From: Candidatus Sungiibacteriota bacterium | GTDB lineage: Bacteria > Patescibacteria > Paceibacteria > Sungbacterales > SURF-37 | Assembly (NCBI GenBank): GCA_016186145.1 | Contig: JACPMF010000007.1 | Span: forward strand, 62,001-126,000 | Direction: 5' to 3' | Length of the DNA: 64,000 nt | Shown here: in pieces, positions 15,705 to 23,627 of the stretch | Layout: every line of letters starts with the position of its first letter | Numbering within the stretch: position 1 is the stretch's first letter | Notes under the pieces: model-generated | The model's input: the letters and a program-made list of their open reading frames with translations, nothing else | What the model was told of the DNA's origin: nothing | Databases searched by the model: none | Made by a program: the position numbers and the translations under genes

Positions 15705-16046
15705 CTATGCGTCTCCTACAGAAAAAGCCAGCTTTGTCTCGGAGAAATGTATTCCGCAATCATGCATAACGCGCGCCAACCCGCGAAGTGCTTCAGCAAT
15801 TTTTCTCTTTTCGCCAGTAGTCGGCTCTTTGTTTCCATAAAAACTTACCTCAACCACGGGGAAGATAAAACTTCCTGTGTTGAATTCATACTTCTTTAGG
15901 GCTGCGGCAATTCCCTGCTTTCTTTCGGATGGCACATCTTTACTAAGCCACGCCGTAACCTCGCCAGGAAGGCCGAAACCAAAAGTTACTATCTCCGAGA
16001 AGCCCTCGCGGACTTTGAAAACACCCGCTGTGTCTATGTGGGACAT
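15705..16046 (-). CDS. Hypothetical 113-residue protein
   Basis: A small soluble protein with no signal peptide or membrane segment and no family I recognise. It has a glycine-rich start (GFGLPGEVTAWLSKD around 23-37), a strand NTGSFIFPVVEVSFYG around 56-71 and a helical C-terminus with a single His/Cys pair (MHDCGIHF). AGGAGGG lies 5 nt before ATG, so it belongs with the Shine-Dalgarno-led accessory genes rather than with the leaderless core genes. It is transcribed towards the toxin-antitoxin pair and away from pilB. Confidence 0.6.
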   Translation of the reverse strand: MSHIDTAGVFKVREGFSEIVTFGFGLPGEVTAWLSKDVPSERKQGIAAALKKYEFNTGSFIFPVVEVSFYGNKEPTTGEKRKIAEALRGLARVMHDCGIHFSETKLAFSVGDA

Positions 16047-16131
16047 AAAGCCCTCCTGTATTCAGTTTATTTTCAAACAACGGTAAGTATAAACAAAAAT
16101 ACTATACAAATAGTTTAGAAACAACCGCCCG

Positions 16132-16160
16132 TTCATATTTTTGCCGCAAGGCCGTATAAT
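16132..16160 (+). promoter_or_regulatory. Leaderless promoter of pilB
   Basis: TTCATA (16132-16137), 17 nt, TATAAT (16155-16160), then exactly 6 nt to ATG at 16167. Transcription is therefore expected to start at the initiation codon. Confidence 0.65.
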
Positions 16161-16166
16161 AAGCCT

Positions 16167-17834
16167 ATGCCTATTTTTGAAGAGGAAAAACAAAAAAAGA
16201 AAATTGCGGGCCTCTGGCGCCAAGAGGAAGAGGAAACAACAAAACTGCTTTCTGAAAAATATAAAGTCTCCTATTTGAACCTCGCAATAACGCCCATAAA
16301 CACCGAAGCATTGAAAATCGTGCCTGAAGAAGAGTCGCGCCGGGCAGGACTTGCGGTCTTCCAAAAAATCGGGAAACGGCTTGAGATTGCCGTCGGCGGA
16401 CCAGACAGATCGGAAACTGTCGCCGCCCTCAAAAAACTCGCCAACGACGGATATGCCTATACCCTCCATCTTGTCTCAAAAACCAGTCTTGAGCACGCGT
16501 GGGGTTTTTTTAAACAGATCGCGGAACGCGGGGATGCCATTACCGGCCACATCCAAATCTCTGACGCTCGCCTCGAAGAATTTCAAAAAAGCCTTGCAAC
16601 GCTCAAAGACCTTCAGGGGCTCCTCCACGAAATTGGGACAAAACGCACCACCGACACCCTGGAATTGATCATCGCGGGCGCCCTGAAAACAGACGCCTCG
16701 GACATACACATAGAGCCGCAAGAAGAAATTGCCAGGATTCGATACCGCCTGGACGGAGTGTTGCATGACGCGGCAGACATCCCTACCGCCGTTTACAAAC
16801 CGCTTCGCTCCCGAATCAAACTCATCTCCGAACTAAAACTCAACATAACCGCCAAAGGACAAGACGGGAGATTTACCATAAAAAGCGCCGGAACAGAAAC
16901 AGAAGTCAGAACCTCCACCCTCCCGGGTCCCTACGGAGAAAACATTGTAATGCGAATCCTCTCCCCAAAAGCGATCGCGATGAAATTTGAAGATCTCGGC
17001 ATGCAATCGTGGGCAAGAGAACAAATGGAGCGCGAGCTGAAAAAACCAAACGGTATGATCCTTGCAACGGGGCCGACCGGATCGGGGAAAACAACAACAC
17101 TCTACGGCTTTCTGAAAAAAATCCACTCACCGGACATCAAAATCGTCACGATTGAAGACCCTATCGAATACCATTTAACCGGCATTGAACAAACACAGGT
17201 AGAACCGGAACACGGATACGATTTTGCTTCAGGGCTTCGCTCCATCATCCGCCAGGATCCCGATGTCATCCTTGTCGGCGAGATTCGCGACCTGGAAACA
17301 GCAGAAACGGCAATGCACGCCTCCCTCACCGGCCATCTTGTCTTCTCCACCCTGCATACCAACAGTGCCGCAGGGACAATCCCGCGCCTTTTAGACATCG
17401 GCGTCAAACCGACCATCATTGCCCCGGCCGTAAATATCGCCATGGCGCAACGGCTTCTCCGCCGGCTCTGCACGGCATGCAGCGTAAAAGGGCCGGCAAC
17501 CGCAGAAGAACGCAAAACAATAGCAGCGGAATTTGCTCTGTTTCCTCCTAAAATTAAAAAACCGGACATCCGCGAACTGGAACTTTCCCGAGCCACAGGG
17601 TGCCAGGCATGCAATCTCACCGGTTACAAAGGCAGAACCGGCGTTTACGAAATAATCCTCATCGACGATGCCATGGAAGCCCTCATCTTCAAGGACCCGT
17701 CTGAAGCAACAATAAAAAAAGCCGCCTTTGAACAGGGGCAGATCACTATGCGCCAAGACGGAATACTAAAAATCGTAGCCGGCGTCACAGACCTCGCTGA
17801 GCTAGAACGAGTAGTCGGCGGTGCAACAATGTAA
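16167..17834 (+). CDS. pilB: Type IV pilus assembly ATPase PilB/GspE
   Basis: A 555-residue cytoplasmic secretion ATPase that powers pilus extension. The N-terminal MshEN-like domain (about 1-140) precedes the ATPase core with the RIRYRLDGVLHD strand near 190, Walker A GPTGSGKTTTLYGFL near 302, the Asp box and Walker B DPDVILVGEIRDLETAETA around 364-382, and the His box HASLTGHLVFSTLHTN. A zinc-binding tetracysteine region is present (CTACS near 434, then CQACNLTGYKGRTGVYE near 478). Length and order are normal for the family. The start is leaderless. No other pilus gene adjoins it, but CPR genomes often scatter their T4P genes. Confidence 0.95.
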   Translation: MPIFEEEKQKKKIAGLWRQEEEETTKLLSEKYKVSYLNLAITPINTEALKIVPEEESRRAGLAVFQKIGKRLEIAVGGPDRSETVAALKKLANDGYAYTLHLVSKTSLEHAWGFFKQIAERGDAITGHIQISDARLEEFQKSLATLKDLQGLLHEIGTKRTTDTLELIIAGALKTDASDIHIEPQEEIARIRYRLDGVLHDAADIPTAVYKPLRSRIKLISELKLNITAKGQDGRFTIKSAGTETEVRTSTLPGPYGENIVMRILSPKAIAMKFEDLGMQSWAREQMERELKKPNGMILATGPTGSGKTTTLYGFLKKIHSPDIKIVTIEDPIEYHLTGIEQTQVEPEHGYDFASGLRSIIRQDPDVILVGEIRDLETAETAMHASLTGHLVFSTLHTNSAAGTIPRLLDIGVKPTIIAPAVNIAMAQRLLRRLCTACSVKGPATAEERKTIAAEFALFPPKIKKPDIRELELSRATGCQACNLTGYKGRTGVYEIILIDDAMEALIFKDPSEATIKKAAFEQGQITMRQDGILKIVAGVTDLAELERVVGGATM

Positions 17835-17915
17835 CTCACAACCGACAACTTACAACCAACGACACGATGTGCATTGTTATAAGTTGTATGTTGTTCGTTG
17901 TCAGCCAACGAGATA
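17835..17915. repeat. Intergenic quasi-palindrome (CAAC/GTTG type)
   Basis: Arms rich in ACAAC on the left (17839-17865) and GTTGT on the right (17880-17902) fold on each other. Similar CAACAA-rich sequence lies inside uvrD (21903-21938) and after dnaN (46098-46126). Confidence 0.6.
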
Positions 17916-17978
17916 GCGAGTCCTGTTAGAAAATTTACATTCGCCGAATTACAACAACCATTGCCATTGCAACTACTA

Positions 17979-18007
17979 TTGGTTTACTTTTCACCGCACT
18001 ATATAAA
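17979..18007 (+). promoter_or_regulatory. Promoter of the candidate structured RNA
   Basis: TTGGTT (17979-17984), 17 nt, TATAAA (18002-18007), placing the start near 18014 at the G-rich 5' end of the folded segment. Confidence 0.55.
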
Positions 18008-18013
18008 TTTTCT

Positions 18014-18190
18014 AACGGGGCGGGCGCCACTCACCTCTGGGCAATACTCCGGTTTGGGAACACGGAGGCCAGGATTTCCTCGTGGTATACCTCAGTACGC
18101 CACAAGGACAACCAAAGTACCCTGACGGTAAAAAATCCCCATTAAGGCCCTTCGAGAACCTTAATTGCCCAGAGATGGCTGGCGCCCTAC
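18014..18190 (+). ncRNA. Candidate structured non-coding RNA of unknown family
   Basis: About 175 nt with a closing helix GGGCGCC (18022-18028)/GGCGCCC (18181-18187) and a perfect 10-bp second helix CTCTGGGCAA (18035-18044)/TTGCCCAGAG (18165-18174). Inside are three hairpins: CTCCG/CGGAG, a TCCT-GTGG/CCAC-AGGA stem, and ATTAAGG/CCTTAAT (18141-18165). It has its own promoter and a possible terminator hairpin AAGGAGG/CCTCCTT at 18220-18242, just before ruvB. No convincing reading frame crosses it. I found no SRP, 6S, RNase P or tmRNA signature. A ruvB leader element is the alternative. Confidence 0.6.
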
Positions 18191-18273
18191 CGCGCAAGAA
18201 CTAAAAAGTATACATTATCAAAAGGAGGAACGCCCTCCTTTCATTGGTCTTATTATAGCAGATGATGTAAAAA

Positions 18274-19281
18274 ATGTCAACTGACCCCCAAAAGATAAAA
18301 AAAGAAGACGGATCTCTCGACGCCTCATTACGGCCCCAGCGCTGGGATGAATACATCGGCCAGGAACGAACCAAAGAAAATTTGAAAATACTGCTCGGAG
18401 CCGCCAAAAAACGCGGGGATCCCGTGGAGCACGTTCTTCTCTACGGTCCCGCCGGGCTCGGCAAAACCAGTTTATCTCACCTTATCGCACGGGAAATGAA
18501 CACGAATATCCGCGTTACATCGGGTCCGGCAATTGAGCGAGTCGGCGACCTTGCGTCAATTCTTACAAACCTCCTCCCGCACGACATCCTTTTTATCGAC
18601 GAAGCCCATCGGTTGAATAAGCTCATTGAGGAAGTCCTTTACCCGGCGATGGAAACAAGAACCATAGACATCATCATCGGCAAGGGCCCTTCTGCAAGAA
18701 CGATCCAAATAGAGCTCCCCCCGTTCACCCTTATTGCCGCAACAACCAGAATCGGCCTTCTTTCTTCGCCCCTCCGCTCGCGCTTCGGCGTCACTTTCCG
18801 ACTGGATTTTTATAGTAAAGAAGAAATAAATAAAATTCTCCGCCGATCGGCAAACCTTTTAAAAACAGAGATCAACGAGCCGGCCCTCCAAATAATCGCC
18901 GCTGCCTCCCGCTCAACACCAAGAGTTGCAAACCGGCTCTTAAAACGAGTCCGCGACTATGCGGAAGTGCACGCAAACGGCATTATCACAGAAAAAGAGG
19001 CCGCAGCCGCCCTAAAACTCCTGCAAATAGACGAGCTCGGCCTCGAACCGGCAGACCGGCGGATCCTCGAAACCATCATCAACAAATTTAGCGGCGGGCC
19101 CGTCGGGATCCAAACACTCGCCGCCGCAACGTTTGAAGAAGAAGAAACAATCGAGGAAGTATACGAACCATACCTCATGCAGCTTGGTTTCATTGAACGG
19201 ACTCCGCGCGGCAGAGTTGCAGCCGCTCGCGCTTATGAACATCTGGGAGTTAGTTTACCAAGGCAAAACAACCTAATCTAA
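18274..19281 (+). CDS. ruvB: Holliday junction branch-migration helicase RuvB
   Basis: A 335-residue AAA+ motor that drives Holliday-junction branch migration with RuvA. Signature sequences are intact: RPQRWDEYIGQE at the start, Walker A GPAGLGKTSL near 63, Walker B ILFIDEAHRLN near 112, sensor 1 FTLIAATTRIGLLSSPLRSRFG near 157, and the winged-helix DNA-binding end GGPVGIQTLAAATFEEEETIEEVYEPYLMQ with the terminal RGR motif. Length is normal. ruvC is at 50210-50692; ruvA was not seen in the window. No clear Shine-Dalgarno precedes ATG. Confidence 0.97.
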   Translation: MSTDPQKIKKEDGSLDASLRPQRWDEYIGQERTKENLKILLGAAKKRGDPVEHVLLYGPAGLGKTSLSHLIAREMNTNIRVTSGPAIERVGDLASILTNLLPHDILFIDEAHRLNKLIEEVLYPAMETRTIDIIIGKGPSARTIQIELPPFTLIAATTRIGLLSSPLRSRFGVTFRLDFYSKEEINKILRRSANLLKTEINEPALQIIAAASRSTPRVANRLLKRVRDYAEVHANGIITEKEAAAALKLLQIDELGLEPADRRILETIINKFSGGPVGIQTLAAATFEEEETIEEVYEPYLMQLGFIERTPRGRVAAARAYEHLGVSLPRQNNLI

Positions 19282-19283
19282 GG

Positions 19284-19389
19284 CAGTAATCAACGAAATA
19301 CAAATCTGTTGCGAATATACGAATCGCGCGCGATAAATTATTCGTAAATTCGTAATAAATTCGTTATTCGCTGATAGAGCGGAGCGAAC
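19284..19389. repeat. Intergenic quasi-palindrome, family C copy 1
   Basis: Repeats of ATTCGTAA and its complement fold the spacer between ruvB and the small membrane gene. It ends with GCGGAGCGAAC just before ATG. A second copy lies at 35419-35528, also ending next to a start region. Confidence 0.7.
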
Positions 19390-19590
19390 ATGATTTTAAT
19401 TCTCGCCTCAATTTTTTCTCTCTTCGCGCTTGTTTACGCACTCATTGCCGGCGCAGTCCTTTATCATCTATGGCACTACACCCTCCCTGGCTGGACCGCG
19501 GCAAGATTTGTTGTTCCGACATTCCTGGTTATTTCGACATTTTTCTTTATCCTCGCCGCATATTTCCTTTTCAGTACGTCAGCGGGATAG
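19390..19590 (+). CDS. Small two-helix membrane protein
   Basis: A 66-residue protein made almost entirely of two hydrophobic helices (about 3-27 and 40-62) joined by a loop with aromatic and basic residues (HLWHYTLPGWTAARF). I do not recognise the family. It lies 27 nt before the bacterial-PH membrane protein and may be its partner. The start directly follows a palindromic module. Confidence 0.6.
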   Translation: MILILASIFSLFALVYALIAGAVLYHLWHYTLPGWTAARFVVPTFLVISTFFFILAAYFLFSTSAG

Positions 19591-19617
19591 AATCAGCATC
19601 TATCCGCTTCTAGATTT

Positions 19618-20151
19618 ATGCTAACTCTAGAACCAAACGAACAAATTCTCATGGTTATCCGCAGGCATTGGTACGCGCTTTTTCGGCACGCCGCGGTAAT
19701 CACTACCCTGGCCGTACTGCCGGCAATATTCTATATTCTGAACGGAGAAGCTGATACGCTTTCCAGAATCTCCGACCGTGATTTGGGACCGGCCATAAAT
19801 TTCTTTTTCAGTCTGTACGCGCTCGGCCTGACCCTTTACGCATTTACGGTGTGGGCAGACTATTACCTCGATGTCTGGATCATAACCAACAGGCGGCTTA
19901 TCGATGTTGAACAGCACGGCCTTTTTTCAAGAACCATATCGGAACTGCCGATGGAAAAAATACAAAATGTGACGCTGGAAATTCACGGCCTTATGGCAAC
20001 AATCCTTCATTTCGGTAACTTGAAGGTTGAAACCGCATCGCGATCAACATTCGTCATCCGTGACGCCCCGCATATGTATAAAGCAAAAGGGCTGATTCTG
20101 AAATATGCGCATCAAAGCAGTGAACAAGCGGAACTAAGAACCAGGAGCTAA
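19618..20151 (+). CDS. Membrane protein with bacterial PH-like (bPH2/YdbS) domain
   Basis: A 177-residue protein with two membrane helices (about 20-42 and 60-82) followed by a bPH2 domain. The domain is recognisable by WIITNRRLIDVEQHGLFSRTISELPMEKIQNV (given here only by its span, residues 92-123) and the glycine-rich strand FGNLKVETAS. YdbS/YdbT-type proteins sit in the membrane and bear PH-like folds of unresolved ligand. Here a single unit replaces the larger multi-domain versions. A terminator shared with the convergent peptidase gene follows. Confidence 0.75.
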   Translation: MLTLEPNEQILMVIRRHWYALFRHAAVITTLAVLPAIFYILNGEADTLSRISDRDLGPAINFFFSLYALGLTLYAFTVWADYYLDVWIITNRRLIDVEQHGLFSRTISELPMEKIQNVTLEIHGLMATILHFGNLKVETASRSTFVIRDAPHMYKAKGLILKYAHQSSEQAELRTRS

Positions 20152-20173
20152 AAACGAGGACAGGCTATGGCAC

Positions 20174-20206
20174 TAAAAAAGCCGGTATCTACCGGCCTTA
20201 TTTTTA
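20174..20206. terminator. Bidirectional terminator
   Basis: GCCGGT/ACCGGC stem flanked by A-run and T-run, serving both convergent genes. Confidence 0.8.
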
Positions 20207-20234
20207 GAACTATTCGTATATTCGCGATTACTGC

Positions 20235-21314
20235 TTAAAAAGGATTTCTAGCCCCTCTTACTTCAAAGTGCACATGGCACCCGGTCGAATTTCCGGTAGA
20301 ACCTATAGTGCCAATCTGCAAACCCTGGCTAACCGCCTGACCAACACTCACCGAAACGTCTTTAAGGTGAGAATAGAGCGTCTGTGTTCCGTTTGGATGG
20401 CTAATCACGATATACCTCCCATACCCCCCATTCCACCCATCGGACCGCGCAAGAATTACCGTACCGCCGGCCGATGCGAAAACCGGAAGACCGCATGAAT
20501 TTGCCAAGTCAACGCCATTCAATCCGTGTATCCCGCGGCTCTTTCTTCCTCCGGAGATTGGACGAATATAATAACTGTCATACGAGGGATACCGGCTGAT
20601 TTCCGAAGTAAAACGCGATGGCCCGCTTGTCTCAACCGGCCGCCAATCAAATTCGCCATCAGGAATAACGAGAGTCGATCCGATCTCCAACAGCCCGTCA
20701 AAAGAAAGACCATTATAACTAAGAATATCCCCGATGTTTCCTCTGTATTTTTTCGCTATTGAGTCAATTGTGTCTCCCTTTTTCACTTCGATTTGGACGC
20801 CGGAAATCGGCAAAATGACCAACTGATCGCCGGGCTGTATGGCGCGCGGGTTAGTAAGATTATTCGCCCAGAGAAGAGTATTTAAACTGATACCAAAAGA
20901 CTTTGCGATGACCGACGGATTGTCCCCGCGCTTAACCGTGTAGATAAAAATCTGCCCCGCGGAATTCTCCCACGAAACAGTACCAAGAGGATTCAACGGA
21001 GCCACCACGGCACTATCCTGCACAAAGGTAAGACCGGAATCATCCGCCGCCTTCAGCTGCCTGCCGGACAAACCGGCAAGAGTCGACTCAAGAGCCGGAA
21101 CCGCAGCAGAGCCGATGGATGCCTGAGTCTCTCTTATAAAGAAACCGGAAGACTGCTCCTCGACAACCTGCTGCCGAGACGAGTACCCAAAGAACCCAAG
21201 GAAGTCAGAAAAAAAACCGGCGTTTGCCTTAACCGGGTAGCTGAAAAACATAACAAAACCAACAAGAACCGCCACCGCCGCGGCCTTATAATCCCATCGT
21301 TCTGTTGTTTTCAC
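20235..21314 (-). CDS. LysM-M23 peptidoglycan endopeptidase
   Basis: A 359-residue secreted cell-wall hydrolase. A basic N-terminus and hydrophobic segment (residues 11-30) export it. Two LysM repeats (about 124-168, YTVKRGDNPSVIAKSFGIS; and 174-217, IEVKKGDTIDSIAKKY) bind glycan. The M23 domain (about 250-355) has zinc ligands His263 and Asp269 in HGLNGVDLA and His349 in CHVHFEVRG, with catalytic His near 316. It would cut peptide cross-links. GTG at 21314 is the start given here, but there is no clear ribosome site and the frame stays open upstream. A possible RNA switch lies in the leader (21445-21514). Confidence 0.92.
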   Translation of the reverse strand: MKTTERWDYKAAAVAVLVGFVMFFSYPVKANAGFFSDFLGFFGYSSRQQVVEEQSSGFFIRETQASIGSAAVPALESTLAGLSGRQLKAADDSGLTFVQDSAVVAPLNPLGTVSWENSAGQIFIYTVKRGDNPSVIAKSFGISLNTLLWANNLTNPRAIQPGDQLVILPISGVQIEVKKGDTIDSIAKKYRGNIGDILSYNGLSFDGLLEIGSTLVIPDGEFDWRPVETSGPSRFTSEISRYPSYDSYYIRPISGGRKSRGIHGLNGVDLANSCGLPVFASAGGTVILARSDGWNGGYGRYIVISHPNGTQTLYSHLKDVSVSVGQAVSQGLQIGTIGSTGNSTGCHVHFEVRGARNPF

Positions 21315-21444
21315 TTTTTCCGGCTTTAAGTCGTAACGGAAGTGGACAAAGCCGGACTTTAACTGTGTACTAGTACTAATAGACAGTTCCAGCGGCGTTT
21401 CTAAGAGCTATGCAGGAAAAATAACATTTTAAGCCGCTTTTTAG

Positions 21445-21514
21445 CCAAAATAATAACCCCGCCTAGGGTTCATCTATAGGGTAACCCGCCTACAAGGGCC
21501 AGGCAAGCGGGGTA
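21445..21514 (-). promoter_or_regulatory. Candidate leader attenuator of the M23 peptidase
   Basis: On the minus strand CCCCGC (21507-21512) can pair with either of two nearby GGCGGG segments. The distal pairing makes a GC-rich hairpin followed by TTATTATTTT, a weak terminator. Competing partners suggest conditional termination, but no known riboswitch consensus was recognised. Confidence 0.3.
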
Positions 21515-21540
21515 TCCACACCCAGGCCAAACAGGGCTAG

Positions 21541-21645
21541 GAACTAAGAACATGAGCTTGGAGCTTAGATCTTGGAACTTGGAGAACCGAGTTCCAAAAC
21601 CTAAGTTCTTCTTGATTCCTAGCTCCTAGTTCTTCATCGGGATTT
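21541..21645. repeat. Intergenic quasi-palindrome (GAACTAAGAAC type)
   Basis: Left arm around GAACTAAGAAC and CTTGGAACTTGG, right arm around CCGAGTTCCAA, CCTAAGTTCTT and CCTAGTTCTTC, all mutually complementary with gaps. A short echo, GAACTAGGAACTAG, lies between uvrD and rsmA at 23599. Confidence 0.65.
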
Positions 21646-21663
21646 TTGTTACTATAACCCGCG

Positions 21664-23598
21664 ATGAGCTATCCTCTTAAAGAGAAAATTCTCTCCGAGT
21701 TAAACGACAAGCAGCGAGAAGCCGTGACCGCAACCGAAGGCCCGGTTCTTATCATTGCCGGCGCAGGATCCGGAAAAACAAAAGCCCTCACCCACCGGGT
21801 CGCTTACCTTATTGCAAGCGGTGCTACCCCGTCAAAGATTCTCGCGGTCACATTTACCAACAAAGCCGCGGAAGAAATGCGCGAACGCATTCGCGCGTTA
21901 ACCTACAACCTACAACAAACAACCAACAACCGACCGTTCATAGACACCTTCCACGCTTTTTGCGCACATGTCCTGCGCCAAGAATACGCAAACATCGGCT
22001 TCAACAAAAACTTCACCATCTTTGACGAAGACGACTCCCTCGGGCTTATCAAAGAGATAATGAAAGAACTCAACATATCGCCCAAACAATACCCGCCAAA
22101 TCAGATCAACGCCATAATCTCCGGAACCAAGACACAGCTTCTTTCACCGGAGGAATATCAAGAAAACTATGGTCAGGAACCCTATACAAAAATAATAGCC
22201 GGGGTTTACACCGAATATCAAAAACGGCTTTCGCAGGCGAACGCGCTTGATTTTGACGACTTGCTGATGAAAACGGTTCGGCTATTTCGCGAAAAGCCGG
22301 AGGTCCGCGCATCTTGGCAAAAACGCTTCACTCATATCCATGTTGACGAGTTTCAAGACACCAACCTCCCGCAATATCTCCTTGTCCAAATTCTCTCCGA
22401 AGAACACCGCAATATTTTCGCAATCGGGGATGACGGACAGGCAATTTATGGCTGGCGGGGAGCCGACTGGCGCAACATCTTTAACTTTGAACGAGACTGG
22501 CCCGAAGCAAAAATTATTTTCCTTGAACAAAACTATCGATCAACCCAGAATATCCTCGAAGCCGCGAATCATCTTATCCGCCACAACGTCCTCCAAAAAG
22601 AGAAGAACCTCTGGACAGAAAATGGAACAGGCGACACCGTAACGGCCACATCGACGTTAAGTGAGCGGCACGAAGCGGGCTTCATTGCGGAAGAAATCGC
22701 ACGTCTCGTTGACGGAGGACTCATGCGCCCGCAGGATATGGCAATTCTCTACCGCACCAACGCCCAGTCGCGCGCGCTTGAAGAAGCGCTGCTCGACTGC
22801 TCCTTGCCATACGCGATCTACGGCGGCATCCGATTTTTTCAGCGGAAAGAAATAAAAGATATCGTATGCTACCTTCGTTTCCTTACAAACCCATCCGACT
22901 CCATAAGCCTGCAACGAATTATCAACGTGCCGCCCCGCGGCGTTGGGGTGGCCGGAATGGTAAAAGGATCTCCATCTTTTCAAAAATTCCGTGGGCTTTG
23001 CGGCGCGCTTACCCAAGATTTCAAAAAATCGGCCCCGTCGCAATGCATAAAAACACTGCTCAAAAAAATCAATTACCGAGAGTATCTGAACGAAAGCTCC
23101 GACAGAGCGGACGAACGGTGGGAAAATGTCCAAGAGCTGGTAAGCTGGTCGACCCGCTTCGACCAGCTCGGCCCGGAAAACGGCATGACAAAACTTCTTG
23201 AAGAAGTAAGCTTGGTTGCCCTCGACGACCATAATAATCACAACAAGACGGCCGGCGGAAGAGTGTCTCTTATGACGCTCCACGCGGCAAAAGGGCTTGA
23301 GTTTCCGGTCGTGTTCCTTGCCGGAATGGAAGAAGGCATACTCCCGCACGCAAAAGCGACAAAAGAGCCTTCGGCCATTGAAGAAGAACGGCGACTCTGT
23401 TATGTCGGCATCACGAGAGCGCAAAAAAAGCTTTACCTCACGTGGGCATTAAGCCGCACAATCTTTGGAGACCGTATCGCAAATACCCCCTCTCGATTCC
23501 TCAAAGAAATTCCCAAAGAATATCTGGAAATGAACGAGGAGATGAATATTTTAGAAGATGAAGAATATGAAGATGAAGACGAAGAACTTATTATATAG
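21664..23598 (+). CDS. uvrD: UvrD/PcrA-type superfamily 1 DNA helicase
   Basis: A 644-residue 3'-5' helicase for repair and replication-fork upkeep. Motifs in order: Q motif LNDKQREAV, motif I GAGSGKTKAL near 32, motif Ia AVTFTNKAAEEMRER, motif II VDEFQDTN near 228, motif III GDDGQAIYGWRGA, motif IV LEQNYRST, motif V TLHAAKGLEF and motif VI YVGITRAQKKLYL. It is about 80 residues shorter than typical PcrA, mainly at the acidic C-terminus. An unusual QQTTNN insert near residues 84-90 coincides with a CAACAA repeat in the DNA. Expression looks leaderless: TATAAC (21653-21658) is 5 nt before ATG. Confidence 0.96.
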   Translation: MSYPLKEKILSELNDKQREAVTATEGPVLIIAGAGSGKTKALTHRVAYLIASGATPSKILAVTFTNKAAEEMRERIRALTYNLQQTTNNRPFIDTFHAFCAHVLRQEYANIGFNKNFTIFDEDDSLGLIKEIMKELNISPKQYPPNQINAIISGTKTQLLSPEEYQENYGQEPYTKIIAGVYTEYQKRLSQANALDFDDLLMKTVRLFREKPEVRASWQKRFTHIHVDEFQDTNLPQYLLVQILSEEHRNIFAIGDDGQAIYGWRGADWRNIFNFERDWPEAKIIFLEQNYRSTQNILEAANHLIRHNVLQKEKNLWTENGTGDTVTATSTLSERHEAGFIAEEIARLVDGGLMRPQDMAILYRTNAQSRALEEALLDCSLPYAIYGGIRFFQRKEIKDIVCYLRFLTNPSDSISLQRIINVPPRGVGVAGMVKGSPSFQKFRGLCGALTQDFKKSAPSQCIKTLLKKINYREYLNESSDRADERWENVQELVSWSTRFDQLGPENGMTKLLEEVSLVALDDHNNHNKTAGGRVSLMTLHAAKGLEFPVVFLAGMEEGILPHAKATKEPSAIEEERRLCYVGITRAQKKLYLTWALSRTIFGDRIANTPSRFLKEIPKEYLEMNEEMNILEDEEYEDEDEELII

Positions 23599-23627
23599 AA
23601 CTAGGAACTAGAAACCGGTTCCCAAAC

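Noticed and set aside
18014..18190. SRP, 6S, RNase P or tmRNA identity for the structured RNA
   Set aside because: The GGAA-loop of SRP, the RNase P and tmRNA core motifs and the long single bubble of 6S were not found.
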